Source: Vandiemenella viatica (taxonomy: Eukaryota > Arthropoda > Insecta > Orthoptera > Morabidae). Taken from it: a stretch of DNA of 64,000 nucleotides. Below the pieces are notes generated by a model. That model worked only from the letters and a program-made list of their open reading frames with translations. It searched no databases and was not told the DNA's origin. Position numbers and translations under genes: made by a program. The stretch lies in assembly GCA_031002005.1 (NCBI GenBank), contig CM061918.1, positions 46,908,047 through 46,972,046 of the forward strand, written 5' to 3'. Of the stretch, positions 21,776 to 32,739 are shown piece after piece (within the stretch, counting starts at the first letter, position 1; each line of letters opens with the position of its first letter).

Positions 21776-22781
21776 TGTCGACGCGCCCAGTTACATTAAC
21801 TACACCAATAGCTTAATTCAATACGGCTGCTAGCGAGTATTCTGATATATGTAACTCTTCTTGTACTACCCACGTTTGTTCCGCTTTTTGTTGTTAAGAA
21901 ACATGTTTATTTTTATTTTGTGTTTTAAATTTTCGTTCCATGGATGGCCGAAGGATAAATTTGTCCGGGAGGTTGTAAGAATACTATTTCTTGTTATTAA
22001 TTGTTATTCTTACATTTATATATTTTCTTTATTCATCACTCAATTACTACATATTAAGGCTAGCACTTTTTCTTGTTACTACATCACGACATAATACAAT
22101 CAAAGATACTCTCTGCGATTTTATAACACAATAATAAAATCTATGGTCCAAGGATATTAACTCACCATTAATTTTTCATAACTCCTACGTACATACTTAT
22201 ATGTTACTCTTCAAGGTGTAATTTAATAGATAGATATAGTAATGCTATTGGCAATAGTTCTACAGTTTAACAAAGTTACAAGGCAAATATCTAAATTCTA
22301 AAAGAATTTATCCCGTTTTTTAAAAGAAATTGCTTTCCTTTAAATGCTCTTTTAATTATGATATATAACTACCATATATAAACTCGATGCAACTTTTAAA
22401 CTTATGTGTGCGGAAAGAGGAATCCAAAATAAAAGTTAGCAGTCGTTTTCTAACAATAAAGACTATTTTTAATGATAAACTTACTAATGCTATTACAAAT
22501 TGTCAATATGGCTAAAATTAACGGATTTAATGATTCAGTCGTCATTACCACCAGCATTGGCGACAACGAGAATAAAATGATATGCACCAATCATCATCCC
22601 ACCTGCCTGCAGAGTTTCCTATAAGCTTATCACAGCATGTATTGAATTTGGGACAAAAAGAACTTGACACGTTTCACAGATAAAGAAAGTTATTCTTCTT
22701 TCTGTTCATTATAGAAATTGATACATTTCAGACTGAGTAAAAATTGTTTTTCCTTTTTATTTTAAAAACCATCAAAAACCG
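21776..22781. other. AT-rich spacer
   Basis: No supported gene. The 77-residue plus frame at 21861-22094 is Phe/Tyr/Leu-rich AT sequence and shows no conserved motif. Confidence 0.45.
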
Positions 22782-22860
22782 ATGTGCACCGAGGATGATG
22801 GAATGAGCGGTAACGTTCTGGCAGGACATGGGTTCAAATCCCAGGCTGTCCGTCCAGATT
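22782..22860 (+). mobile_element. SINE head that seeds the satellite array
   Basis: GCACCGAGGATGATGGAATG, GAGCGGTAACGTTCTGGC and B-box ATGGGTTCAAATCCCAGGC form a tRNA-like head of the ACCGAGCG family. CCGTCCAGATT then leads straight into the first 121-bp unit. The normal SINE body is thus continuous with unit 1 of the array. Confidence 0.8.
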
Positions 22861-25648
22861 TCAGTTTTCCATGCTTTACCGAAATAGCTCTTGGTGGATG
22901 TAGGGATGGTTCCTTCAAAAGGTCATGGCCGATTTACTACCTATTCCTTCCCCAATTTCTTTTCCGTCCTTAATGAACCGTTCAGTTTTCCATGCTATTC
23001 GGAAATCACTCTAGGTGGATGTAGGGATGGTTCCTTCAAAAGGTCATGGCCGATTTACAACCTATTCCTTCCCCAATTTCTTTTCCGTCCTTAATGAACC
23101 GTTCAGTTTTCCATGTTTTACGGAAATCACTCTAGGTGGATGTAGGGATGGTTCCTTCAAAAGGCCAAGGCCGATTTACTACTCATTCCTTCCCCAATTT
23201 CTTTTCCGTCCTTAATGAACCGTTCAGTTTTCCCATGCTTTACGGAAATCACTCTAGGTGGATGTAGGGATGGTTCCTTCAAAAGGCCAAGGCCGATTTA
23301 CTACTCATTCCTTCCCCAATTTCTTTTTCCGTAATAATGAAACCGTTCAGTTTTCCATGTTTTACGGAAATCACTCTAGGGGATGTAGGGATGGTACCTT
23401 CAAAAGGCCAAGGCCGATTTACTACTCATTCCTTCCCCAATTTCTTTTCCGTCCTTAATGAACCGTTCAGTTTTCCATGTTTTACGGAAATCACTCTAGG
23501 TGGATGTAGGGATGGTACCTTCAAAAGGCCAAGGCCGATTTACTACTCATTCCTTCCCCAATTTCTTTTCGTCCTTAATGAACCGTTCAGTTTTCCATGT
23601 TTTACGGAAATCACTCTAGGTGGATGTAGGGATGGTTCCTTCAAAAGGCCAAGGCCGATTTACTACTCATTCCTTCCCCAATTTCTTTTCCGTCCTTAAT
23701 GAACCGTTCAGTTTTCCATGGTCTTTACGGAAAATCACTCTAGGTGGATGTAGGGATGGTTCCTTCAAAAGGTCATGGCCGATTTACAACCTATTCCTTC
23801 CCCCAATTTCTTTTTCCGTCCTTAATGAACCGTTCAGTTTTCCATGTTTTACGGAAATCACTCTAGGTGGATGTAGGGATGGTTCCTTCAAAAGGCCAAG
23901 GCCGATTTACTACTCATTCCTTCCCCAATTTTTTTTCCGTCCTTAATGAACCGTTCAGTTTTCCATGTTTTACGGAAATCACTCTAGGTGGATGTAGGGA
24001 TAGTTCCTTCAAAAGGTCATGGCCGATTTACAACCTATTCCTTCCCCAATTTCTTTTCCGTCCTTAATGAACCGTTCAGTTTTCCATGTTTTACGGAAAT
24101 AACTCTAGGTGGATGTAGGGATGGTTCCTTCAAAAGGTCATGGCCGATTTACAACCTATTCCTTCCCCAATTTCTTTTTCCGTCCTTAATGAAACCGTTC
24201 AGTTTTTAAATGTTTTTACGGAAATCACTCTAGGTGGACTGTAGGGATGGTTCCTTCAAAAGGTCATGGCCGATTTACAACCTATTCCTTCCCCAATTTC
24301 TTTTCCGTCCCTTAATGAACCGTTCAGTTTTCCATGCTTTACGGAAATCACTCTAGGTGGATGTAGGGGATGGTTCCTTCAAAAGGCCAAGGCCGATTTA
24401 CTACTCATTCCTCCCCAATTTTTTTTTCCGTCCTTAATGAACCGTTCAGTTTTCCATGTTTTACGGAAATCACTCTAGGTGGATGTAGGGATTGTTCCTT
24501 CAAAAGGCCAAGGCCCATTTACTACTCATTCCTTCCCCAATTTCTTTTCCGTCCTTAATGAACCGTTCAGTTTTCCATGTTTTTACGGAAATCACTCTAG
24601 GTGGATGTAGGGATGGTTCCTTCAAAAGGACAAGGCCGATTTACTACTCATTCCTTCCCCAATTTCTTTTCCGTCCTTAATGAACCGTTCAGTTTTCCAT
24701 GTTTTACGGAAATCACTCTAGGTGGATGTAGGGATGGTTCCTTCAAAAGGTCATGGCCGATTTACAACCTATTCCTTCCCCAATTTCTTTTTCCGTCCTT
24801 AATGAACCGTTTCAGTTTTCCATGTTTTACGGAAATCACTCTAGGTGGATGTAGGGATTGATCCTTCAAAAGGGCCAAGGCCGATTTACTACTCATTCCT
24901 TCCCCAATTTCTTTTCCGTCCTTAATGAACCGTTCAGTTTTCCATGTTTTACGGAAATCACTCTAGGTGGATGTAGGGATGGTTCCTTCAAAAGGCCAAG
25001 GGCGATTTACTACTCATTCCTTCCCCAATTTCCTTATCCGTCCTTAATGAACCGTTTCAGTTTTCCATGTTTTACGGAAATCACTCTAGGTGGATGTAGG
25101 GATGGTTCCTTCAAAAGGTCATGGCCGATTTACTACTCATTCCTTCCCCAATTTCTTTTCCGTCCTTAATGAACCGTTCAGTTTTCCATGTTTTACGGAA
25201 ATCACTCTAGGTGGATGTAGGGATGGTCCTTCAAAAGGTCATGGCCGATTTACTACTCATTCCTTCCCCAATTTCTTTTCCCGTCCTTAATGAACCGTTC
25301 AGTTTCCATGTTTTACGGAAATCACTCTAGGTGGATGTAGGGATGGTTCCTTCAAAGGCCAAGGCCGATTTACTACTCATTCCTTCCCCAATTTTTTTTC
25401 CGTCCTTAATGAACCGTTCAGTTTTTCCATGTTTTACGGAAATCACTCTAGGTGGATGTAGGGATGGTTCCTTCAAAGGCCAAGGCCGATTTACTACCAT
25501 TCCTTCCCCAATTTCTTTTCCGTCCTTAATGAACCGTTCAGTTTTCCATGCTTTACGGAAATCACTCTAGGTGGATGTAGGGATGGTTCCTTCAAAAGGC
25601 CAAGGCCGATTTACTACTCATTCCTTCCCCAATTTTTTTCCGTCCTTA
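22861..25648 (+). repeat. 121-bp satellite derived from a SINE 3' half, about 23 copies
   Basis: Each unit starts TCAGTTTTCCATGTTTTACG, continues GAAATCACTCTAGGTGGATG, GGATGGTTCCTTCAAAAGG, CCGATTTACTACTCATTCC and CCCAATTTCTTTTCCGTCC, and ends TTAATGAACCGT. Unit starts at 22861, 22982, 23103, 23224, 23347 and 23467 give a 120-123 bp period. Two subtypes are mixed: AGGTCATGGCCGATTTACAA and AGGCCAAGGCCGATTTACTA. The unit is the SINE interval from the TTTTCC block to the TTAATGACC block. Many single-base homopolymer indels break the frame, so the overlapping 60-120 residue frames are not proteins. The array runs into the N gap, so its true length is unknown. Confidence 0.95.
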
Positions 25649-26648
25649 NNNNNNNNNNNNNNNNNNNNNNNNNNNNNNNNNNNNNNNNNNNNNNNNNNNN
25701 NNNNNNNNNNNNNNNNNNNNNNNNNNNNNNNNNNNNNNNNNNNNNNNNNNNNNNNNNNNNNNNNNNNNNNNNNNNNNNNNNNNNNNNNNNNNNNNNNNNN
25801 NNNNNNNNNNNNNNNNNNNNNNNNNNNNNNNNNNNNNNNNNNNNNNNNNNNNNNNNNNNNNNNNNNNNNNNNNNNNNNNNNNNNNNNNNNNNNNNNNNNN
25901 NNNNNNNNNNNNNNNNNNNNNNNNNNNNNNNNNNNNNNNNNNNNNNNNNNNNNNNNNNNNNNNNNNNNNNNNNNNNNNNNNNNNNNNNNNNNNNNNNNNN
26001 NNNNNNNNNNNNNNNNNNNNNNNNNNNNNNNNNNNNNNNNNNNNNNNNNNNNNNNNNNNNNNNNNNNNNNNNNNNNNNNNNNNNNNNNNNNNNNNNNNNN
26101 NNNNNNNNNNNNNNNNNNNNNNNNNNNNNNNNNNNNNNNNNNNNNNNNNNNNNNNNNNNNNNNNNNNNNNNNNNNNNNNNNNNNNNNNNNNNNNNNNNNN
26201 NNNNNNNNNNNNNNNNNNNNNNNNNNNNNNNNNNNNNNNNNNNNNNNNNNNNNNNNNNNNNNNNNNNNNNNNNNNNNNNNNNNNNNNNNNNNNNNNNNNN
26301 NNNNNNNNNNNNNNNNNNNNNNNNNNNNNNNNNNNNNNNNNNNNNNNNNNNNNNNNNNNNNNNNNNNNNNNNNNNNNNNNNNNNNNNNNNNNNNNNNNNN
26401 NNNNNNNNNNNNNNNNNNNNNNNNNNNNNNNNNNNNNNNNNNNNNNNNNNNNNNNNNNNNNNNNNNNNNNNNNNNNNNNNNNNNNNNNNNNNNNNNNNNN
26501 NNNNNNNNNNNNNNNNNNNNNNNNNNNNNNNNNNNNNNNNNNNNNNNNNNNNNNNNNNNNNNNNNNNNNNNNNNNNNNNNNNNNNNNNNNNNNNNNNNNN
26601 NNNNNNNNNNNNNNNNNNNNNNNNNNNNNNNNNNNNNNNNNNNNNNNN
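25649..26648. other. Assembly gap (1000 N)
   Basis: Exactly 1000 N. It starts inside a satellite unit and ends at the border of a foldback repeat. The round length means the gap size is nominal. Confidence 0.99.
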
Positions 26649-27189
26649 CAGATCCCACAAATACAATTATTGTAAAAATAGGCCAAATCTCGTGTTCGTG
26701 TAGTGACAAAAAGTTATGAGATCTTCTGTGAGCCAAGTCTACACTTTACAGTGTGTATTCAATTCACTTTATGAAACAGAATGGTTTCTCTCGGTGTCAT
26801 AAATCGTTTATTTAGAATTTTAAAAAAATAATCTGATGACTTGGCCATTATACACGTCATATTTTTTACTGAAATAATATATACTTTTTAAATTCTAAAC
26901 AGAACGAGGGAAATCTTGGCTTTTACGTATTTATAAGTTTGATAAAGCAACACATTTAAGGTATTTATGTAGGTTAACTGAAACATGGCGCGCATAATGC
27001 CCAAGTCATCAGATTTTTAAATTCTAAATAAACGATTAATGACACCGAGAGAACCCATTATGTTTCACAAAGTGAAGTGAATACACACTGTAAAGTGCAG
27101 ACTTGGCTCAGAAGAATATCTCATAACTTTTTTCAGTTCACGAACTCGAGTCTTGGCCTAATTTTACAAGAATTGTTTTTGTGGAATTG
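26649..27189. mobile_element. Foldback/MITE-like inverted repeat, left tip at the gap
   Basis: The left arm 26649-26846 (CCACAAATACAATTATTGTA ... CTGATGACTTGGCC) is complementary to the right arm 26999-27189 (GCCCAAGTCATCAGATTTTT ... GTTTTTGTGGAATTG), with scattered differences. A 150-base spacer contains GGTTAACTGAAACATGGCG. The tip of the left arm may lie in the gap, so a TSD cannot be checked. Confidence 0.8.
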
Positions 27190-27849
27190 AGTTAATAATG
27201 ATTTATCATGGCAATGCAACAAGATATACGTCGCACATTACCTCGCGTAATATACATAAAGGATAGAAGCGTTTACTTGAAGAACACTGTCACCGGCCGC
27301 TTAGCTTGTTAGCGACGAGGTCGAAGAACTCCATTCAGGTCATAACTAAAGACGACGTAGAAACACAACGAGAGGAGGACAGCGACCTTCCACTACCTGA
27401 CATGTTTGAAAAGCCAGACGAACGACCTGTCACAAATCCCGGCAGTTCAGACGAATTTCCTGGGTCGGGCTAGCCTATCGACCATCGTGACGGAGAAATT
27501 TACACAAAACTTCGAGAACACCTAAGCCAGCTCTAAGCTATCCTTTCATTTTAGTAGCCAATGAGAGCTAACCAGAAAAGTTCGCCCAAAAGTAAACTAA
27601 CAATTATCCTCCAAGTGTTAGCTAACCACTCCTTTAGTTAGTGGATGACGGTGTGTTATTTTCAGACGAGAATGGCCCAATTCTCCTCTCTCAACACATG
27701 TAAGCTGTTAGCTTGGGTAAACATATTTTATCAATACCGTTCCTGGACACAACTTTTATGTTACATTGAAACAAGTTTCCGAAACATTTCACAAGATATT
27801 TTATACAGAGAGCATGTGTTCGTGGCATACAACCTTCTACGAGCGCTGC
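27190..27849. other. No gene recognised
   Basis: 27290-27540 is less AT-rich and holds short open stretches, but no conserved protein motif is visible. The 121-residue plus frame at 27645-28010 runs through the CA microsatellite and is not supported. Confidence 0.4.

Positions 27850-27889
<40 letters not shown>
27850..27889. repeat. (CA)n microsatellite, about 20 units
   Basis: Uninterrupted AC dinucleotides between GCGCTGCA and GTCTGCAC. Confidence 0.97.
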
Positions 27890-28012
27890 CTGCACTCTGC
27901 TCTGCTACAATGCAGGTTTTACAAATCACGTAACAAACATTAATAAAGTTACTCACGATACTTACCTAATATATAATTTCCTAAGCTCACTCATTCACTT
28001 ACCTCGATAGCC

Positions 28013-28069
28013 AGGGCGCTAATGACACCGTCGTCGACGCGCCCTAAAACCCTAATAACAACAACAACA
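28013..28069 (+). mobile_element. 57-bp severely 5'-truncated retroelement 3' end with TSD
   Basis: AGGGCGCTAATGACACCG followed by TCGTCGACGCGCCCT forms a hairpin (AGGGCGC with GCGCCCT). It is followed by AAAACCCTAATAACAACAAC. The 12-mer ACCTCGATAGCC is exactly duplicated at 28001-28012 and 28070-28081. The hairpin plus A-rich repeat is the typical 3' terminus of some insect LINEs and SINEs, and a relative lies at 29016-29058 on the other strand. Confidence 0.85.
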
Positions 28070-28720
28070 ACCTCGATAGCCATTGGTTGGAGAACGGTGT
28101 CACGTGTCAGCCTTCGCTCGCAAAACAGCAACCAAAGATACCATTAGAAGAAATTCGTGGTTGTGTCCACAATTTAATAGCTAAGCAACTGCTACCAAAT
28201 TCATTGCCACAATACATTCATTAAGCTTGCTTTTCGTAGCGTTTCTTAGTTAAAAAAATACTGATAAATTTTGCGTCTGAAAAAACGCGGATCTGCTTTT
28301 CAGTAACATGTCGATAGTGAAACCAACTTAAAAAAAAAAACTTTAAAAAATTAAATTACTCATGGTCTCTGCTGTAAACCCGAAAGCCAATTGTCATTCC
28401 GGCTTAGCATAAATTTCAATTTAATTAAAACTTCCACTAATGTTGTTGCTTGACCAAAGTTTATGTATGTATTTGCTTTTTAGGTATTTTACTGACCACT
28501 TTCGTTAATGGTCTTTGTTCATGATCGCTGTACGTTAGGTTACTTTAAGTGTACATCAGATCAAATATGTTACCGAATCAAACATTCTGGGACACGGGCC
28601 AAGTTTATATTTGATCAAGTCAGGTCAACCTGTCACAATCTTTCATCCTAAAAACTGTAACTATTCTAGACCCGTGACGATACACAAAAAACTGTCACGG
28701 CCTTACACTAGTAATTAATA
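28070..28720 (-). repeat. Inverted partner repeat, left copy (with 40541-41440)
   Basis: About 650 bp is the reverse complement of 40541-41440, with high local identity. Examples are TTGGTTGGAGAACGGTGTCA, CAGCCTTCGCTCGCAAAAC, CAATTGTCATTCCGGCTTAG, TTACTGACCACTTTCGTTA and TTCTAGACCCGTGACGATAC. Relative to the right copy it lacks about 240 bp between CATTCTGG and GCCAAGTTTATATTTG. It contains an E-box CACGTG at 28101-28106 and a CCAAT motif (minus strand) at 28082-28086. The class is unknown. Confidence 0.85.
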
Positions 28721-29015
28721 AATGCTACATAAGTCAATGTTAATAAAATAATAATAGTAAATTAATAATAAAAAATAATATAGAGGGAGGGGGGGTTAGA
28801 GATAATCTTACACAGCGTAAGCAATTGCAGATTCGTGACACTTTCTAGAGACGCTAGATTAGGGCTGAAACCAGTACTCAAACTCAGAAAGAAAGAAAAT
28901 ACTGAATGGACACGTAAAAGTACTAAGTATTCAGTAGTCCACTGTCTTACAGTTTAAAGGAAAGATGCGTCTTTCTGAGTGTGTTAGGAGAGACGCATAT
29001 TTTTGCCCATAGTAG

Positions 29016-29058
29016 TAGCTTTAGGGCCCGTCGACAGCGAGGTCAATAGCGCCCTATT
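29016..29058 (-). mobile_element. Retroelement 3' hairpin relic
   Basis: The minus strand reads AGGGCGCTATTGACCTCGCT then GTCGACGGGCCCTAAAG. This matches the 28013-28069 element (AGGGCGCT.ATGAC...GTCGACG.GCCCTAAA). Only the 3' hairpin survives. Confidence 0.65.
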
Positions 29059-29214
29059 TAGCCCATAGTGTAATGGTTGAGAAATTAGTTACTGTTTTAT
29101 TTATAATTTTTTTTCACGTTCGACTACGAGGGACCTCTCCATTCAAAGGTGAATGGAACCTGATTGATCAAATAAAATGCTAGCGGAACAAGGCTGACAT
29201 CGACAGAAGTTTTT

Positions 29215-29690
29215 AAATAGTACATTATAGTTAAAAAAAAACTAAAAACACGTTTTTCTCTTTATATGAACTTAGAAGTTAAAGTAATCTTTAAATACAG
29301 ATTATGTTCAACGGCGATATGATGTCCCAAAATTCAGTATAACTTAATTTCTTGAATAAGCTTAAAATAAGAATAAAGTCACTGACCAAAAAATTAACTT
29401 TAATGTAAAAAGTAGAGTTCTTGATATCAGCTGTCTTTTTTATTTCTAGCTATTTCTAATGATAGAGCGATTATGAAAGTAAGTAGAGAGCACGTTTTTT
29501 TACATTAAAGTTAAATTTTTGGTATATGACTTTATTCTTATCTTAAGCTTAATCAAGAAATTAAGTCATACTGAATTATAAGACATCTTGTAACTGTTAT
29601 ACAAAATTTTTGTGTAAAATTTTCTTTTAACTTTTTAGTTCACATAAATCGAAAAGCGCATTTTTTTATATCTTTTTAATTACAGTAGAA
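29215..29690. mobile_element. Palindromic MITE-like element
   Basis: The arms at 29215-29415 and 29490-29690 are reverse complements. ATTCAGTATAACTTAATTTC pairs with the complement of GAAATTAAGTCATACTGAAT. The AAGCTTAAAATAAGAATAAA and ATTAACTTTAATGTAAAAA blocks also match across the arms. The centre lies near 29450. No terminal motif or TSD could be fixed. Confidence 0.75.
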
Positions 29691-30095
29691 TATCAGGACA
29701 TAGTTTCAATGTTATTGTATTGTCTTTGGTACGTAATTCATGTGCAAAAGTTCAAATAATTCTGATTTCTGGAAGTTGGTGAAAATTGAATTAAAAGATT
29801 CCATTACATTAAACCACTTTTTGTTGTTGCTGTTAAAGTAATGAGAATGCCAACACATAGCTATGAAATTATTGTATTATCATCGGTTCTTAACGGGTGT
29901 GCCAAAATTTCTGACGCCTGGAAGTTGGTGAAAATTGAATCACAACATTCAACAAGTTTTTTTGTTGTTTCTGTCACAGTAATTAGAATACTAGGACTTA
30001 GCTATAAAATTATTGTATTGTCATCGGATTTCAATACATGTGCAAATTTTCAAACGTTTCGGACGACTGGAAGTGTGTGAAAATTGACTTCCAAG
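29683..30095 (+). repeat. Three tandem units of about 150 bp
   Basis: Each unit runs ACAGTAATNAGAATNNNAGG, ACATAGCTATAAAATTATTG, TATTGTCATCGG, ATGTGCAAAA, CTGGAAGTTGGTGAAAATTG, and a TTTTTGTTGTTGCTGT spacer. Starts are near 29683, 29838 and 29977. It abuts the palindrome to the left, which may belong to the same element. Confidence 0.75.
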
Positions 30096-30158
30096 TTTCC
30101 GTTGCATACATACAGGTCAAGTTAATATAAATCGTGCAGTAATAAAAGCACTGTGACC

Positions 30159-30176
30159 GGGGGGGGGGGGGGGGGG
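30159..30176. repeat. Poly-G tract (18 G)
   Basis: GACC followed by 18 G and then TCTTTG. It is a potential quadruplex and a likely site of sequencing error. Confidence 0.9.
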
Positions 30177-30490
30177 TCTTTGATCCTCGTCTTCACTTGC
30201 AGCATCGCGATGAGGGCACGAGAGGGGTCATGGGACTGGATCACAGTGTCAGGACTTCCCTTTAAGTGATGTTTGACTTAGAAATTTGCTGGCCTTGCTG
30301 AGTTTGAGAGCAGATTTATTGTGATAAATGCTGCTCGTCTTCTAAAAAAACTGATAAGGCGCTAAAACTTTTCCTAACTTCCTAATACTGTGTTTGTACT
30401 TAAGACCTTCATAGTTGTTGCCCAAACTAACGCCCGCACCAGTGAAATCCGCACGATAAGAATTTCAAACTCTATAAACTGAAAAATTGC

Positions 30491-30676
30491 AGTGACCTAA
30501 GCCATCTGATTTTAGGTTGCTCAATATATAACACCTCACAAAATAAATTTCTTGGCTGCATTATGAAACAAAATATACCTTTACATACCAGCATCGCAAC
30601 CTTGTTGTATGAGAATAACCCTCATATTTTATCAGCCACCATTAAATACCTAAACGAAACCGGCCTCCACACATGA
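30491..30676 (+). pseudogene. LINE ORF2 extreme C-terminus
   Basis: The open stretch gives DLSHLILGCSIYNTSQNKF, GCIMKQNIPLHTSIATLLYE and NNPHILSATIKYLNETGL, then a stop at 30674-30676. The E/D.H.....C..YN..R...........IP......L.......... ..YL..TGL pattern is the C-terminal tail of R1/I-like insect LINEs. No methionine lies at the 5' side because the copy is 5'-truncated. The tandem-repeat 3' UTR at 30785-31270 and the A-rich end at about 31308 follow. Confidence 0.8.
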
Positions 30677-30784
30677 GAAAATTCTTAAAATCAACCTGGC
30701 AAAAGGACAACGAAACAACCAAGATCAATATAAAGAAATTAGTATCATAAACCAATTGTAAACATTCCAACCAACCAAAAACAA

Positions 30785-31308
30785 ATTGAAATTGCAGCCA
30801 CAGTTGAATTGACACCTGTAAATTATAATGTAAAAGAATTTAAATTATTGTAAATATTGAATTATAGCAACTGTTATTATAAGCTATTGTAATAATTGAA
30901 AACAGTGTATAATGTAAATGGTATTATAAATGATGTACGATAAATTGAAATTGCAACCACAGTTAAACCTGTAAATTGTAACATAAATGACTTTAAATTA
31001 TTGTAAATATTGAATTATAGTAACTGTTATTATAAGCTATTGCAATTACTGTAAATAGTGCATAATATAAATGGTATCGTAAATGATGTATGATATATGA
31101 TAAATTGAAATTGTAACCACAGTTGAAATGATACTTCTAAATTATAATGTAAATGACTTTAAATTATTATAAATATTTAATTATAGTAACTGTTAACATA
31201 AGATATTGTAATTATTGCAAATAGTATGAAAATGGTATTGTAAATGATGTACGATGTATGATGTTGATGACTGTATGACATATGCCAAAAGCCTAATTAA
31301 AAAGAAAA
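30785..31308 (+). repeat. LINE 3' UTR made of three 160-bp tandem repeats
   Basis: Units start at AATTGAAATTGCAGCCACAG (30785), AATTGAAATTGCAACCACAG (about 30943) and AATTGAAATTGTAACCACAG (about 31104). Each contains TTTAAATTATTGTAAATATT, TTATAGTAACTGTTATTATA and ATAAATGATGTACGAT. The end is TATGACATATGCCAAAAGCC then TAATTAAAAAGAAAAA. Position just 3' of the LINE C-terminus suggests it is that LINE's untranslated region. Confidence 0.75.
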
Positions 31309-32558
31309 ATTGCCGTGGTATTTGCATGTTAAAGTTTAATTGACCTGCTTCTGTGAGTGATAAAGAAAACATTAACATTCAAACTCTGCCTCAGATTGTA
31401 AATGTTTATTATTGTTAATAAATCTATAACGTTATTAATCAATTGTATGATGTATTACTTAATTGCTTATTTTTAGTTCGCATTGATGTAGAACAAAGTT
31501 GTTGTATAGATAAAATTTTGAATGTTTATTGTATATGCAAATAAATTCACCTTATGCCTATGGGCCATGTTTAAAAGGAATACATTTTCAGGTTAAGACA
31601 TGTTTTAATCTTACAGGTGTTAGGGTAATCATTTCAAGCACAGTTTTCACTTAATAATTTGAATAAGGAATCACATGCAAATATTTAAAACCAAAGCTTG
31701 TTTGTGGTGAGGAACTACATGTGTGATGTTGTAGGATTCCCAAACATCCCATTTTTGGTCCTACCATGTAATATTGTCATTACGGAAATTATCCTTCTTA
31801 TTTGCCCTACAAAGTGATATAATTACATTAAAAAAAATTAATTTTCTCTCTATATAAGATACATTGACATCATTTAACTGCTCATAAAGGAATGGAAGCA
31901 TAATACAAGTATTTTTTTCTGCCAATACAAGTGTTTTTTTTTTCATTCAAACTATTTGTAAAGTATCACATAAATACTGTTCGTATGTAAAATCATTTAA
32001 GGCCTTAGTCATACAACAGCACTCAGACTACACAGTTCACGTCTTCCTGCGTGTTCATTTAATTTGGAGATGAAGTATATGTTCGCTCAAACACAGTGAG
32101 TATTCGGGAAGTAATTATTAACGTCTGAGTACTTTTTCTCTCAGTCTTAGTAATTGCCAAAAAAAAAAAAGGATGCTATGACCGTTCTATAGAACTTACC
32201 GCGTTTTGAGAATAATTGTCCAACTCTTTTTAAGAAAAGTACGAAGCAATTGCTGTCCATTCTCCAGTAGCAAACGAGTCGGAAATGGAAACATTGTTAC
32301 GAAGCTGATAAAATTAAATGGAATTACCAACAATTATTTCAACTGGCGGGCGGTGAAAATTACTGTGAAATATGAAAACGTCCAAACATAGATACAGTAT
32401 TAAAAAACCCTTCTGTACATTAAATAAATAAATAAAAAGTTGCTGGAAAAATACTAGTGACATGCCACGAACTTTGTGTTGTTTAGATTCTACAGTGATC
32501 ATTAAGGATTTTCGCAGACCGAATGCAAACAAATGCCAAATTGAAAATGCACGATCAA
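31309..32558. other. AT-rich spacer
   Basis: No motif-bearing frame. An A run lies at about 32159-32170. Confidence 0.45.
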
Positions 32559-32690
32559 ACCGAGCGTGGTGAGTAAGCGGTAACGCTATGGCCTCACTTT
32601 CGGCAGGACGCAGGTTCGGATCTCCCTCCGACTAATCAAATTTCTGTTTTCCATGGTTTTCCGATATCACAACGTCCATCTGTTATTTGA
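32559..32690 (+). mobile_element. SINE, ACCGAGCG family, 3'-truncated
   Basis: ACCGAGCGTGGTGAGTAAGC, GGTAACGCTATGGCCTCAC, B-box GCAGGTTCGGATCTCCC and TTTCTGTTTTCCATGG are in order. The CTTCAAAAGGCC part is missing, and the sequence passes into the spacer before the palindrome at 32740. Confidence 0.8.
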
Positions 32691-32739
32691 CTGAAATGCT
32701 ATTTTCATGTGTAATTATGAGTAACAGAATACGGTTCTG

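Noticed and set aside
22782..25570. Stack of 60-120 residue frames reading FSFPCFTEITLGGCRDGSFK
   Set aside because: They are translations of the 121-bp satellite. Frames shift with each homopolymer indel, so no protein is implied.
25571..26736. Frames of 346-382 residues across the first gap
   Set aside because: They consist almost entirely of N.
27645..28010. 121-residue plus-strand frame
   Set aside because: It runs through the (CA)n microsatellite (poly His-Thr) and shows no domain.
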